A DNA stretch of 64,000 bases from Agreia sp. PsM10 (GCF_030433855.1 NZ_JARUXC010000002.1:62001-126000); one strand, 5' to 3'; numbered from the stretch's first letter, positions 44,724-54,067 are shown. A program made the numbers and translations. Notes: generated by a model from the sequence alone, not told the origin.

Positions 44724-45644
44724 ATGACACACCCCGCCGCCGTGCTGAGAGCACCCTCCCGGCGCCGCAACCTGCGTCGCCCCTGGATAGGCTGGCTCTT
44801 CATCGCCCCGTTCGGAGCGATCTTCCTCGTCTTCCTCGTGGCGCCCCTGGCCTACGCGTTCTATCTCAGCCTCTTCTCCAAAGGCCTCGCCACCGGCACG
44901 ATCTTCGCCGGCGCCGGCAACTACATCAAGGCGTTCACCGACCCGGAGTTCCTCTCGGGCATCTGGTTCGTCATCCGCTTCGCGGTCATCCTCATTCCCA
45001 TCCAGATGGCGGTATCGCTCGCGGCGGCGCTCGTGCTCGACGCGCTCACCACGAGGCTGTCGCGCTTCGCCCGGCTGGCCATCTTCGTGCCCTACGCCAT
45101 CCCGGCCGTCGTCGGCACGCTCATGTGGGGCTTCCTCTACAGCCCGACCTTCGGGCCGCTCACCGACCTCTTCAAGGTGGTCAATCAGAGCGCACCCGAG
45201 ATCCTGAGTTCGGGAAACATCTTCGGCGGGCTGATGAACATCGTCGTCTGGCAGTGGGCCGGCTACTACATGATCATCATCTACGCGGCACTCCGGGGAA
45301 TCGATCCCTCGATCTACGAGGCCGCACGCATCGACGGCGCGACGCCGAGACAGATCGCCCTGCGCATCAAGGTGCCGATGATCTCGAGCGCGATGGCCCT
45401 GATCCTCGTCTTCGCCCTCATCGGAACGCTGCAGTTCTTCACGGAGCCGCAGGTGCTGAGGCCGATCTCGAACGGCTCGATCACCTCGAGCTTCACGCCC
45501 AACATCTACGCGTTCGACCTCGCGTTCCGGTTCTCGCAGTTCAACTACGCGTCGACCATCTCGTTCTCGCTCGGCATCGTGGTCTTCATCGCGGTGTACA
45601 TCTTCTTATTCGCCAGCCGCAAGCGCCGGGGAGGCCTCTCATGA
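44724..45644 (+). CDS. Sugar ABC transporter permease (MalF-like, CUT1)
   Basis: Permease of 306 aa with six hydrophobic helices and the EAA loop EAARIDGATPRQIALRIKVP. ATG at 44724 with GAAGGA upstream is preferred to an in-frame ATG at 44682, which lies in the repeat. Pairs with the next permease; their genes overlap as ATGA. Confidence 0.92.
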   Translation: MTHPAAVLRAPSRRRNLRRPWIGWLFIAPFGAIFLVFLVAPLAYAFYLSLFSKGLATGTIFAGAGNYIKAFTDPEFLSGIWFVIRFAVILIPIQMAVSLAAALVLDALTTRLSRFARLAIFVPYAIPAVVGTLMWGFLYSPTFGPLTDLFKVVNQSAPEILSSGNIFGGLMNIVVWQWAGYYMIIIYAALRGIDPSIYEAARIDGATPRQIALRIKVPMISSAMALILVFALIGTLQFFTEPQVLRPISNGSITSSFTPNIYAFDLAFRFSQFNYASTISFSLGIVVFIAVYIFLFASRKRRGGLS

Positions 45645-46522
45645 CGACGATCACGAGCCCGATCAAGGTCAGGAAGAAGCCGAACGTCGCGGCGCACGTC
45701 TTCCTCGTCATCCTCATCGTGTACTTCCTGCTGCCCCTGTGGTGGCTGTTCGTCGCCAGCACGAAAGACCCGCAGGGCCTGTTCACGGGCACGGGAGGCG
45801 CACTCTGGTTCGACAAGAACTTCAACCTGCTGGCGAACATCCAGGAGCTCGTCACCTACAAGGGCGGCATCTACTTCCGCTGGCTCGGCAACTCCGCGCT
45901 GTACTCGCTGCTCGGCGGCGTCGGCGCCACCGTGCTCGCGGTGCTCGCGGGCTACGGCTTCGCCAAGTTCGCCTTCAAGGGTCGTGACTTCTCGTTCGCG
46001 ATCCTGCTCGGCTCGGTCATGGTGCCGCTCACCGCGCTCGTCATTCCGACGTTCATGCTCATGTCGCAGCTGCACCTCACGAACACGATCTGGGCGGTCA
46101 TCCTCCCGTCGCTGCTCAGCCCGTTCGGCGTGTACCTCATGCGGGTCTACGCTGCCGACGCCGTTCCCGACGAGCTGCTCGACGCCGCCCGCGTCGACGG
46201 CTCGGGCGAGCTGCGCACCTTCTTCACCGTGGCGCTGCCTCTGATGCGCCCCGCCGTCGTCACGGTGCTGCTGCTCTCGGTGGTCGGAACGTGGAACAAC
46301 TACTTCCTTCCCCTCGCCGTGCTGAGCGACCAGAACCTCTACCCCGTGACGGTCGGGCTGGGCGGCTGGCAGGCGCTCGCGGCGTCGAACAACGGCGGCG
46401 GCACCTCGCTCTACACGCTCATCGTCGTCGGGTCGCTCATCTCGATCATCCCGCTCGTCATCGCGTTCCTCTCGCTGCAGAAGTACTGGCAGGGCGGTCT
46501 CTCGCTCGGCGCACTCAAGTAG
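45641..46522 (+). CDS. Sugar ABC transporter permease (MalG-like, CUT1)
   Basis: Permease of 293 aa with six hydrophobic helices, the EAA-type loop DELLDAARVDGSGELRTFFT and typical C-terminal NNYFLPLAVLSD region. Starts inside the stop of the preceding permease (ATGA). Together they form the channel for the predicted arabino-oligosaccharide importer. Confidence 0.92.
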   Translation: MTTITSPIKVRKKPNVAAHVFLVILIVYFLLPLWWLFVASTKDPQGLFTGTGGALWFDKNFNLLANIQELVTYKGGIYFRWLGNSALYSLLGGVGATVLAVLAGYGFAKFAFKGRDFSFAILLGSVMVPLTALVIPTFMLMSQLHLTNTIWAVILPSLLSPFGVYLMRVYAADAVPDELLDAARVDGSGELRTFFTVALPLMRPAVVTVLLLSVVGTWNNYFLPLAVLSDQNLYPVTVGLGGWQALAASNNGGGTSLYTLIVVGSLISIIPLVIAFLSLQKYWQGGLSLGALK

Positions 46523-46577
46523 TCCCGCTCGCGAAGCACCACTCACCTCACTCACCCCTGAAATCCAGGAGACATCC

Positions 46578-48089
46578 ATGGTCACCGCACGCCTCACCCT
46601 CGATCCCCACTTCGCCGTCGGGGCGATCAATCGCCGCATCTTCGGCTCGTTCGTCGAGCACCTCGGACGCTGCGTGTACGACGGCATCTACGAGCCGGGG
46701 CACCCCACGGCCGATGCCGAGGGATTCCGCGGCGACGTCATCGACCTCGTCAAAGAACTCGGAACCACGACCATCCGCTACCCCGGCGGCAACTTCGTCT
46801 CGGGATTCAAGTGGGAGGACAGCGTCGGCCCTCGGGAGGACCGCCCGCGGCGGCTCGACCTGGCCTGGCACTCCACCGAGACGAACGAGATCGGGCTGCA
46901 CGAGTTCTCGTCATGGCTTACGAAGGTCGACAGCGAGCTGATGCTCGCGATCAACCTGGGCACCCGCGGTGTCGAAGAGGCGCTCGACCTGGTCGAGTAC
47001 ACGAACATCCGCTCGGGCTCGACGCTCAGCGACCTGCGCATCGCCAACGGCCGGGTCGACCCGTTCGGCGTCACCATGTGGTGCCTCGGCAACGAGATGG
47101 ATGGCCCGTGGCAGCTCGGTCATCGCAGTGCGGAGGACTACGGCAAGATCGCGAGCCAGACCGCCAAGGCCCTGCGCCAGCTCGACGAGCGACTCGAGCT
47201 GGTGGTCTGCGGATCGTCGAGCGCGCAGATGCCCACCTTCGGATCGTGGGAGCGCACCGTGCTGCAGCACACCTACGAAGACGTGGACTACATCTCGTGC
47301 CACGCCTACTACGAGGAGCGTGGGGGCGACCTCACGAGCTTCCTCGCGTCGGGCGTCAACATGGACCACTTCATCGAGTCCGTCGTGGCGACGGCCGACA
47401 GCGTGAAGGCCGAGCTGCGCTCGTCGAAGCAGATCAACATCTCGTTCGACGAGTGGAACGTCTGGTACATCGACCGGTACCACGCCGTCGACAGGATCAC
47501 CGACATCGAGGAGTGGCCCGTCGCCCCGCGCCTGCTCGAAGACGTCTACTCGGTCGCCGACGCGGTGGTCTTCGGCAGCCTGCTCATCTCGCTGCTGAAG
47601 CACGCCGATCGAGTGCAGTCGGCCTCGCTCGCCCAGCTCGTGAACGTGATCGCGCCGATCATGACGGAACCGGGCGGCGACTCGTGGCGCCAGACCACCT
47701 TCTTCCCCTTCGCCGTCACCTCGCGTCTCGCCCGCGGCACGGTCCTCGAGGTCAAGCTCGAGAGCGACACCCACGACACGAAGGACTACGGAACGGTGGC
47801 GACGGTCGACGCTGTCGCCACCTTCGACGCCGAGGCGGGAACCGCTGCCGTCTTCCTGGTGAACCGCAGCGAGACGGACGAGGCGACCGTGACCATCGAC
47901 GTCGCGGGGCTGGGGGCTCTGGGCATTCTCGAGGCCTCGACGCTCGCCGACGCCGACGTCTACGCGGCGAACACGCTCGCCGACCAGAACCGAGTCGGCC
48001 TCACCCCGAATACGACGGCGAGCCTCGCCGACGGCGTCGTCACGATCACCCTCCCGGCGGTCTCGTGGAGCGCGGTGAGCCTGGGGTAG
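46578..48089 (+). CDS. abfA: Intracellular alpha-L-arabinofuranosidase, GH51
   Basis: GH51 enzyme of 503 aa, the full normal length: TIM barrel plus C-terminal beta-sandwich. Acid/base Glu173 lies in WCLGNEMDGPW and nucleophile Glu292 in ISFDEWNVWY. IRYPGGNFVSGFKWEDSVGP is also a family signature. No signal peptide, so it acts in the cytoplasm on imported arabino-oligosaccharides and supplies L-arabinose to AraA. CAGGAGA precedes the ATG. Last clear member of the LacI-controlled importer operon. Confidence 0.95.
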   Translation: MVTARLTLDPHFAVGAINRRIFGSFVEHLGRCVYDGIYEPGHPTADAEGFRGDVIDLVKELGTTTIRYPGGNFVSGFKWEDSVGPREDRPRRLDLAWHSTETNEIGLHEFSSWLTKVDSELMLAINLGTRGVEEALDLVEYTNIRSGSTLSDLRIANGRVDPFGVTMWCLGNEMDGPWQLGHRSAEDYGKIASQTAKALRQLDERLELVVCGSSSAQMPTFGSWERTVLQHTYEDVDYISCHAYYEERGGDLTSFLASGVNMDHFIESVVATADSVKAELRSSKQINISFDEWNVWYIDRYHAVDRITDIEEWPVAPRLLEDVYSVADAVVFGSLLISLLKHADRVQSASLAQLVNVIAPIMTEPGGDSWRQTTFFPFAVTSRLARGTVLEVKLESDTHDTKDYGTVATVDAVATFDAEAGTAAVFLVNRSETDEATVTIDVAGLGALGILEASTLADADVYAANTLADQNRVGLTPNTTASLADGVVTITLPAVSWSAVSLG

Positions 48090-48098
48090 CGTTCACCC

Positions 48099-49385
48099 AT
48101 GAGAATCCTCCTGGTCGGCGCCGGCGGCGTCGGCGATGCCATAGCCAAGATCGCAGCGCGGCGGTCGTTCTACGAGCAGATCGTCGTCACCGACTACGAC
48201 ATCTCGAGGGCGCAGCGCACCGTCGATTGGATCGCCTCGAAGCACGGCAGCGAGGTCGCCGGCCGTTTCGCGGTCGACGCGATCGACGCATCCGACCCCG
48301 ACAGCGTCGCCGACGTCGCCCGGCGCCACGGCGCCAGCCACGTGATGAACGCGGTCGAGCCGAAGTTCGTGCCCACGATCTTCGCGGGCGCGCTCGCCGC
48401 GGGCGCCGACTACCTCGACATGGCGATGAGCCTGTCGGAGCCGCACCCCACCGACCCGCACTCCGAGACCGGCGTGAAGCTCGGGGACGACCAGTTCGCG
48501 CAGGCCGCCGACTGGGAGACCGCGGGGCGCCTCGCCCTCGTGGGCATGGGGGTGGAGCCCGGGCTCAGCGACGTGTTCGCACGCTACGCCGCCGATCACC
48601 TCTTCAGCGAGATCGATGAGCTCGGCACCCGCGACGGCGCCAACCTCGTGGTGCGCGACGAGGCCGGCAACGAGATCTTCGCCCCGTCGTTCTCGATCTG
48701 GACGACCATCGAGGAGTGCCTCAACCCTCCGGTCGTCTGGGAGAAGGAGCGCGGCTGGTTCACGACCCCGCCGTTCTCGGAGCCCGAGATCTTCACCTTC
48801 CCCGAGGGCATCGGCGACGTCGAGTGCGTCAACGTCGAGCACGAGGAGGTGCTGCTGATGCCGCGCTGGGTCGACGCCAAGCGGGTCACGTTCAAGTACG
48901 GGCTCGGCAACGAGTTCATCGGCATCCTCAAGACGCTGCACCAGCTGGGGCTCGACTCCACCGTGCCCGTGAGGGTGCGCTCGGCCAACGGCCCCGTCGA
49001 GGTCGCACCGCGCGACGTCGTCGCCGCCGGGCTGCCCGATCCGGCCACCCTCGGACCCCGCATGTCGGGCAAGACCTGCGCGGGCCTGTGGGTCACGGGC
49101 ACCGGCGTCGACGGCCGGCCCCGCGAGGTCTACCTCTATCACGTCAGCGACAACGAGTGGACGATGCGCGAGTACGAGGCCCAGTGCGTGGTCTGGCAGA
49201 CCGCCCTGAACCCCGTGATCGCGCTCGAACTGCTCAGCACGGGCGCCTGGTCGGGCGTCGGCGTGCTCGGCCCGGAGGCGTTCGACGCGAGCGCCTTCCT
49301 CGACCTGATGAAGGCGCCGGAGTCCGAGGGCGGCTACGGCCAGGCCTGGGGTCTGGAAGACCGGCTCGTTCCGCTCGTCTCGTGA
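48099..49385 (+). CDS. Saccharopine dehydrogenase-like NAD(P)-binding protein
   Basis: Protein of 428 aa. N-terminal Rossmann motif MRILLVGAGGVGDAIAKIAA, a second conserved block GADYLDMAMSLSEPH, and the long catalytic domain of the saccharopine/lysine dehydrogenase superfamily with VGMGVEPGLSDVFARYAADH. Members act on amino acid-derived imines in lysine or polyamine metabolism. It starts only 9 bp after abfA, so it is probably cotranscribed, and its stop overlaps the racemase gene. The substrate cannot be told from sequence. Confidence 0.82.
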   Translation: MRILLVGAGGVGDAIAKIAARRSFYEQIVVTDYDISRAQRTVDWIASKHGSEVAGRFAVDAIDASDPDSVADVARRHGASHVMNAVEPKFVPTIFAGALAAGADYLDMAMSLSEPHPTDPHSETGVKLGDDQFAQAADWETAGRLALVGMGVEPGLSDVFARYAADHLFSEIDELGTRDGANLVVRDEAGNEIFAPSFSIWTTIEECLNPPVVWEKERGWFTTPPFSEPEIFTFPEGIGDVECVNVEHEEVLLMPRWVDAKRVTFKYGLGNEFIGILKTLHQLGLDSTVPVRVRSANGPVEVAPRDVVAAGLPDPATLGPRMSGKTCAGLWVTGTGVDGRPREVYLYHVSDNEWTMREYEAQCVVWQTALNPVIALELLSTGAWSGVGVLGPEAFDASAFLDLMKAPESEGGYGQAWGLEDRLVPLVS

Positions 49386-50491
49386 AGATCGCACGGATCA
49401 GCCTGCACCGCCTCGCGATGCCCCTGGTCAGGCCGTTCGAGACCAGCTTCGGCACCCAGACCGAGCGCGACGTGCTGCTCGTGCACGTCGTCACCTCGGA
49501 CGGCGTCGAGGGCTGGGGAGAGTGCGTGGCGGGGGCGGACCCCGTGTACTCGAGCGAGTACGTCTCCGGCTGCGAGCACGTCATCGAGTACTACCTGGCG
49601 CCCGCCGTGCTGGCCGCGCCCGACATCACGGCCGAGACACTGGATGCGCGACTGCGCTTCGTGGTCGGCCACCGCATGGCGAAGGCCGCCGTCGAGGCGG
49701 CCGTTCTGGACGCCCAGCTGCGCGCATCCGGGCTCTCATTCGGGCGGTACCTCGGCGCCGTGCGCGACGAGGTCGACTGCGGGGTGTCGGTGGGCATCGC
49801 CCCGAGCATCGACGAGTTGCTCGACGAGGTCTCCGGCTATGTCGCCGAGGGGTATCGGCGCATCAAGCTGAAGATCAAGCCGGGGTGGGATCTCGAGCCG
49901 GTCGGTGCGGTGCGCGCTCTGCTCGGCGACGAGGCCCTGCTGCAGGTCGACGCCAACACGGCCTACACCCTCGACGACATCGATCACCTGCGCGAGCTCG
50001 ACGCGTTCGGGCTGCTCCTCATCGAGCAGCCCTTCGTCGAGGAGGACATCGCGGGCCACGCCTTGCTCGCCGCCGCCATCGACACCCCGGTGTGCCTCGA
50101 CGAGTCGATCACGTCTGCCGCCGTCGCGAGCGATGCGATCGATCGCGACGCGACATCCATCGTCAATGTGAAGCCCGGTCGGGTCGGGGGATACCTCGAG
50201 TCCGTGCGCATCCACGACGTGTGCCGTGCCCGCGACGTGCCCGTGTGGTGCGGGGGCATGCTCGAGACGGGACTGGGCAGAGCGGCGAACGTGGCGCTCG
50301 CGGCGCTGCCGGGGTTCACGCAGCCCGGCGACACCTCGGCGTCGAGGCGCTACTACGCAGAAGATCTGACCGAGCCGTTCGAGCTCGTCGACGGGCGCCT
50401 CCGTGTTCCCACGGGCCCGGGAACGGGTGTGACCGTGCGCACCGAGCTCGTGGCCGAGTGGGCGACCCGCCCCCCGATGCTGCTGCGCTGA
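49382..50491 (+). CDS. Enolase-superfamily N-succinylamino acid racemase / o-succinylbenzoate synthase
   Basis: Muconate-lactonising subgroup enzyme of 369 aa. The catalytic set is complete: K162-x-K164, D190 (VDANTAY), E215 (IEQPF), D240 (CLDESI) and K264 (NVKPGRVGG). This numbering is nearly the same as in the Amycolatopsis NSAR/OSBS enzyme. Because no menaquinone genes are nearby and it is coupled (GTGA) to an amino acid dehydrogenase-like gene, an amino acid racemase role is more likely than menaquinone synthesis. It may recycle N-succinyl D-amino acids. Inference from family and context. Confidence 0.85.
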   Translation: MKIARISLHRLAMPLVRPFETSFGTQTERDVLLVHVVTSDGVEGWGECVAGADPVYSSEYVSGCEHVIEYYLAPAVLAAPDITAETLDARLRFVVGHRMAKAAVEAAVLDAQLRASGLSFGRYLGAVRDEVDCGVSVGIAPSIDELLDEVSGYVAEGYRRIKLKIKPGWDLEPVGAVRALLGDEALLQVDANTAYTLDDIDHLRELDAFGLLLIEQPFVEEDIAGHALLAAAIDTPVCLDESITSAAVASDAIDRDATSIVNVKPGRVGGYLESVRIHDVCRARDVPVWCGGMLETGLGRAANVALAALPGFTQPGDTSASRRYYAEDLTEPFELVDGRLRVPTGPGTGVTVRTELVAEWATRPPMLLR

Positions 50492-50519
50492 GCGCGCCGC
50501 CGCCGCCTCTGCGCGACGT

Positions 50520-50577
50520 CGAGTTGCACGAATCTGCCCGCTCGACCGCCTGCCAGGCGGCGGATTCGGGCAACTCG
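50520..50577. repeat. Large palindrome R1, 3' side of the nuclease gene
   Basis: Arms begin CGAGTTGCACGAATC and end GATTCGGGCAACTCG, with an inner hairpin CCGCCT-GCC-AGGCGG. It ends one base before the minus-strand gene's stop codon. Closely related to R2 at 51551-51608; the pair brackets a single gene. Confidence 0.85.
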
Positions 50578-50578
50578 G

Positions 50579-51496
50579 CTACGACCGGGCCCGAATCGAG
50601 GCCGCCAGATCGGCGATGAACTCGTCGGGCGCCGTGAGGTCGTCGGCTGTGTAGCGCTTCGCGTCCCAGCCCATCGTCTTCAGCCTTCTGAATCGAGCGA
50701 TGTCGCGGCGCCACTGCTTCTTGTCGGTGCGGTGGTGGTCACCCTCGTAGTCCATCGAGATCTTCAGGGCGGGGTATGCGAGATCGACGCGCGCCACGAA
50801 GACGCCCCGATCGTCGTATACCTCGTAGTTGGTGACGGGCGTGGGCAGCCCCGCCAGAATGATGGTCACCCGCTGCCATGACTCCATCGGTGACTCGCTG
50901 CCGTCGTCGAGCATCGGAAGTGCCCGAGCGAGAAGCCTGGCACCCCGCCCGGAACCGTGGTTGCCGACGGCGAGAGCGAGACGGGCGAGGTCTGTCCGGG
51001 GGAGGGAGCGGTGGATGAGACGGTCGCCGATCGCTACCAGCGGCGCAAGGGCGAGAACCGCAGCCAGATCGCACCAGGTGCGTTCGGGCGTTGTCGCCCC
51101 GAAGCCGAACCGGGCATCGACATCGCCGGGCGACAGAGTGGCTTGATGCCCGACCACTCCGTGCCGGTGAGGCGCGCGCCGGCCGCGAGGCACCGTCACG
51201 TGCAGAGGTGAGTTCTGCAACTCGGTCGGCAGGGGCAGCCGGTGCAGGGCTGCGGCGGTCGCATGACTGAAGGCCGCCTCGGGAGGAAGGGTCTGTGCCA
51301 GAGCGCGGCACCTCTCTTCGAACACCATCGCAGGCGGAAGACCGTCTTCCCATCCGGCGCGGAGGCGTAGGCCGTGGAACGGCGTCGTCAGATCTCGGGC
51401 GCGGAGGCGCTTGTCCGTGACACCGTTCGCTCGGGCCTCGGCCACCGTGAACGCGCGGTGCGGGAACACGATTCGTTTGGGAGGGACCGGACTCAC
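50579..51496 (-). CDS. Putative nuclease: AbiEi-like HTH plus DUF559/Vsr-like domain
   Basis: Protein of 305 aa. The N-terminus (FPHRAFTVAEARANGVTDKR, then LRARDLTTPFHGLRL) resembles the winged helix of AbiEi-type antitoxins; the middle has an AFSHATAAALHRLPLP block. The C-terminal 110 residues resemble DUF559/Vsr PD-(D/E)xK folds: an early Glu in PMESWQRV, VARVDLAYPALKISMDYEGD, and HHRTDKKQWRRDIARFRRL, then a W-x-x-K-R-Y end. The frame extends upstream into palindrome R2, but GTG 51496 is preferred because the residues before it are encoded by the repeat. It is bracketed by R1 and R2 and has no toxin partner. Function unknown; self-mobilising or anti-phage roles are speculative. Confidence 0.7.
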   Translation of the reverse strand: MSPVPPKRIVFPHRAFTVAEARANGVTDKRLRARDLTTPFHGLRLRAGWEDGLPPAMVFEERCRALAQTLPPEAAFSHATAAALHRLPLPTELQNSPLHVTVPRGRRAPHRHGVVGHQATLSPGDVDARFGFGATTPERTWCDLAAVLALAPLVAIGDRLIHRSLPRTDLARLALAVGNHGSGRGARLLARALPMLDDGSESPMESWQRVTIILAGLPTPVTNYEVYDDRGVFVARVDLAYPALKISMDYEGDHHRTDKKQWRRDIARFRRLKTMGWDAKRYTADDLTAPDEFIADLAASIRARS

Positions 51497-51550
51497 CCGC
51501 TCACTATGCCCACAATCGTGAATGCTCACGGAAGTTGTCCACAGCGTCGC

Positions 51551-51608
51551 CGAGTTGCCCGAATCTGCCGCCTTGTCGCCCGGGAAGGCGGCGGAATGAG
51601 GCAACTCG
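51551..51608. repeat. Large palindrome R2, 5' side of the nuclease gene
   Basis: A 24-nt arm starting CGAGTTGCCCGAATCTGCC pairs with its inverse ending GCAACTCG, with about five mismatches around a 10-nt loop. It is 55 bp upstream of the nuclease start and 43 bp upstream of the HerA-like gene. Confidence 0.85.
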
Positions 51609-51650
51609 ACTCGTCGCTCGGAGCGCGGGCTTCGTCGGTAGAGTCTGTGT

Positions 51651-53489
51651 ATGACGAACGACGACGGTTCTGTTCAGGATGCCGCTGCCGCACTCGCGCA
51701 GGCGAAGGCCGCGGCTGCAGCGGCGCAGGCTGCCGCGGATGCGGCCGAAGCAGCACTCGCCGAAGCGACGCGGCGAGCCGCTGAGGCGGAGGCCGCTGCC
51801 GCGCCGGTCGATCCCCAGCCTGTCGCATCCACGCAGCCCGTCGCGTCCACCCCACCCGTCGCATCCGGCCCTTTGAGCCCGGCGGCGGTCGACGCGGTGC
51901 GGGCGGGCTACGACTTCGCGGGCGAGGCCCTGCAGATGGGGGCGCTCGTCAACGGCGAGGCGCTCGCCGATGTGCAGGTGCGGATCCCGCTCGGCATGGT
52001 CGCGAGGCACGGCCTCGTGGCCGGAGCGACCGGAACAGGCAAGACGAAGACCCTCCAGGGGCTCGCCGAGCAGCTCTCCGCTGCGGGCGTGCCCGTGTTC
52101 GCGGCCGACATCAAAGGCGACCTGTCGGGCATCGCCACGCCGGGCGCATCCAGCGACAAGCTGACCGAGCGCACCCGCGGAATCGGTCAGGACTGGAAGT
52201 CCACCTCCTTCCCCACCGAGTACTTCACCCTCGGCGGCCTCGGCACCGGAGTGCCGATCCGCGCGACTATCACCAGTTTCGGGCCCCTCCTGCTGTCGAA
52301 GGTGCTCGGCCTCAACGAGACGCAGGAGTCGAGTCTCGGGCTGGTGTTCCACTACGCCGACGCGCAGGGCCTGCCGCTGATCGACCTCGCCGACCTGCGT
52401 TCGGTTCTGAGCTATCTGCAGAGCGACGAGGGAAAGGGCGAGCTGAAGGAGCTGGGCGGCCTCGCACCCGCGACCGTGGGCGTGATCCTGCGCGAGCTCA
52501 TCACGTTCTCCGACCAGGGCGCCGACGTCTTCTTCGGGGAGCCCGAGATCGACACGGCCGACTTCCTGCGGGTCGCATCCGACGGTCGCGGCATCGTCAG
52601 CCTGCTCGAGGTGCCGGGGGTGCAGGACAAGCCGGCGCTGTTCTCGACCTTCCTGATGTGGCTGCTCGCCGATCTCATGAACGACCTTCCCGAGGTCGGG
52701 GACATCGACAAGCCGAAACTGGTGTTCTTCTTCGACGAGGCCCATCTGCTGTTCAACGGCGCCTCGAAGGACTTCCTGTCGGCCATCACGCAGACGGTTC
52801 GCCTCATCCGCTCGAAGGGTGTGGGCATCTTCTTCGTGACGCAGACCCCGAAGGACGTTCCGGGCGATGTGCTCGCCCAGCTCGGATCGCGCGTGCAGCA
52901 TCAGCTGAGGGCCCACACCCCCGATGACGCCAAGGCCTTGCGGCAGACCGTCCAGACGTATCCGGTGAGCGAGTACGACCTCGGTGAGGTCCTGCAGAGC
53001 CTGGCCATCGGCGAGGCGATCGTCACGGTCATGAACGAGAAGGGTGCACCCACCCCGGTGGCATGGACGCGGATGCGCGCACCCCAGGGATCGATGGATC
53101 CGACGCCGGCGACCGACATGCAGGCCACCGTGCAGGCGTCGCCGCTGCTCGCGCGCTACGGAACCGCCGTCGACCCCGACTCGGCGAGGGAGATGCTGGC
53201 CCGTCGCCTCGACGCCGCCTCCGCTGCGGCCGCCCAGGCGGAGGCCGCCGAAGCCGCCGCTGCGCAGGCCGCCAAGACCGAGAAGGAGCGACTGGCCGCG
53301 CAGAAGAAGATCGACGCCGAGTACGACCGGATGACCCGCCAGAGTCAGCCTCGCCGCACCACGACGAGATCGTCGTCGACCCGCCGATCGTCGAAGACGC
53401 CCATGGAGCAGGTGCTCGGTTCGCCCGTCACCAAGACCATCCTCACCGAGGTCATGCGCGGCATCTTCGGCAACGCACGACGGCGCTGA
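51651..53489 (+). CDS. HerA-like ATPase, DUF853 family
   Basis: Protein of 612 aa. An Ala-rich coiled-coil leader (about 10-50) precedes a FtsK/HerA-type ATPase with Walker A AGATGTGKTKT (about 124-134) and Walker B VFFFDEAHLLF (about 362-372); then another Ala/Glu-rich coiled coil (about 523-555) and a basic tail. This is the DUF853/YjgR layout, a hexameric motor of unknown function. ATG 51651 starts at the coiled coil. The basic C-terminus may bind nucleic acid. A GNAT gene follows with a one-base overlap. Confidence 0.87.
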   Translation: MTNDDGSVQDAAAALAQAKAAAAAAQAAADAAEAALAEATRRAAEAEAAAAPVDPQPVASTQPVASTPPVASGPLSPAAVDAVRAGYDFAGEALQMGALVNGEALADVQVRIPLGMVARHGLVAGATGTGKTKTLQGLAEQLSAAGVPVFAADIKGDLSGIATPGASSDKLTERTRGIGQDWKSTSFPTEYFTLGGLGTGVPIRATITSFGPLLLSKVLGLNETQESSLGLVFHYADAQGLPLIDLADLRSVLSYLQSDEGKGELKELGGLAPATVGVILRELITFSDQGADVFFGEPEIDTADFLRVASDGRGIVSLLEVPGVQDKPALFSTFLMWLLADLMNDLPEVGDIDKPKLVFFFDEAHLLFNGASKDFLSAITQTVRLIRSKGVGIFFVTQTPKDVPGDVLAQLGSRVQHQLRAHTPDDAKALRQTVQTYPVSEYDLGEVLQSLAIGEAIVTVMNEKGAPTPVAWTRMRAPQGSMDPTPATDMQATVQASPLLARYGTAVDPDSAREMLARRLDAASAAAAQAEAAEAAAAQAAKTEKERLAAQKKIDAEYDRMTRQSQPRRTTTRSSSTRRSSKTPMEQVLGSPVTKTILTEVMRGIFGNARRR

Positions 53490-54067
53490 TGGCCGAGCCG
53501 CGCATCCGGCCGTTTCGCGAGGGCGACGAATCGCACGTCTTCGATGTCTGCGTCCGTATCGGCCACGGAGACCCCGCGATCCTCGCGGATGTGTACGCGG
53601 CGCCGTATCTCCGTTTCGACCCGACGCTCGCGTTCGTCGTCGACACGGGCGAGCGGGTCGCGGGCTACATTCTCGGCACCGCCGACACGCGTGAGTTCGT
53701 CCGGCGGTATCGCGCCGAGTGGCTTCCAGCCTTCGCTGCGCGTCACGAGGTGCCAGACGACGCACCCGCCGACGGTCCGCAGGGGGTGCTCGCGGCCGGG
53801 CTGAGTCCCGAGCGCATGCTCGTGCCCGGGGTCGACGAGTATCCCGCCCACCTGCACGTCGACCTGCTTCCCGAGCTGCAGAGGCAGGGCCTCGGCCGGA
53901 TGCTCATTCAGACCCTCGTAGACGCGTTGCGGACCCGCGGTGTGCGGGGTCTGCACCTCGTCGCCGATCCGGCGAACACGTCGGCGGTCGCGTTCTACTC
54001 TCGACTCGGCTTCGTCGCGCTGCCGGCCGAGCCCGAGGTCGGTGCGCTGATGGGCATGACGCTCTAG
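53489..54067 (+). CDS. GNAT family acetyltransferase
   Basis: Acetyltransferase of 192 aa with acetyl-CoA motif LQRQGLGRMLIQTLVDALR (about 130-148) and AFYSRLGFVALP near the C-terminus. The HLHVDLLPELQRQGLG arrangement recalls the acetyltransferase domain of bacterial O-GlcNAcase-like proteins. ATG overlaps the HerA-like stop by one base (TGATG). Substrate unknown. Confidence 0.8.
   Translation: MAEPRIRPFREGDESHVFDVCVRIGHGDPAILADVYAAPYLRFDPTLAFVVDTGERVAGYILGTADTREFVRRYRAEWLPAFAARHEVPDDAPADGPQGVLAAGLSPERMLVPGVDEYPAHLHVDLLPELQRQGLGRMLIQTLVDALRTRGVRGLHLVADPANTSAVAFYSRLGFVALPAEPEVGALMGMTL

Noticed and set aside
51497-51604. Longer N-terminus for the nuclease-like protein
   Set aside because: Those residues would be encoded by palindrome R2 and bear no resemblance to the HTH domain.
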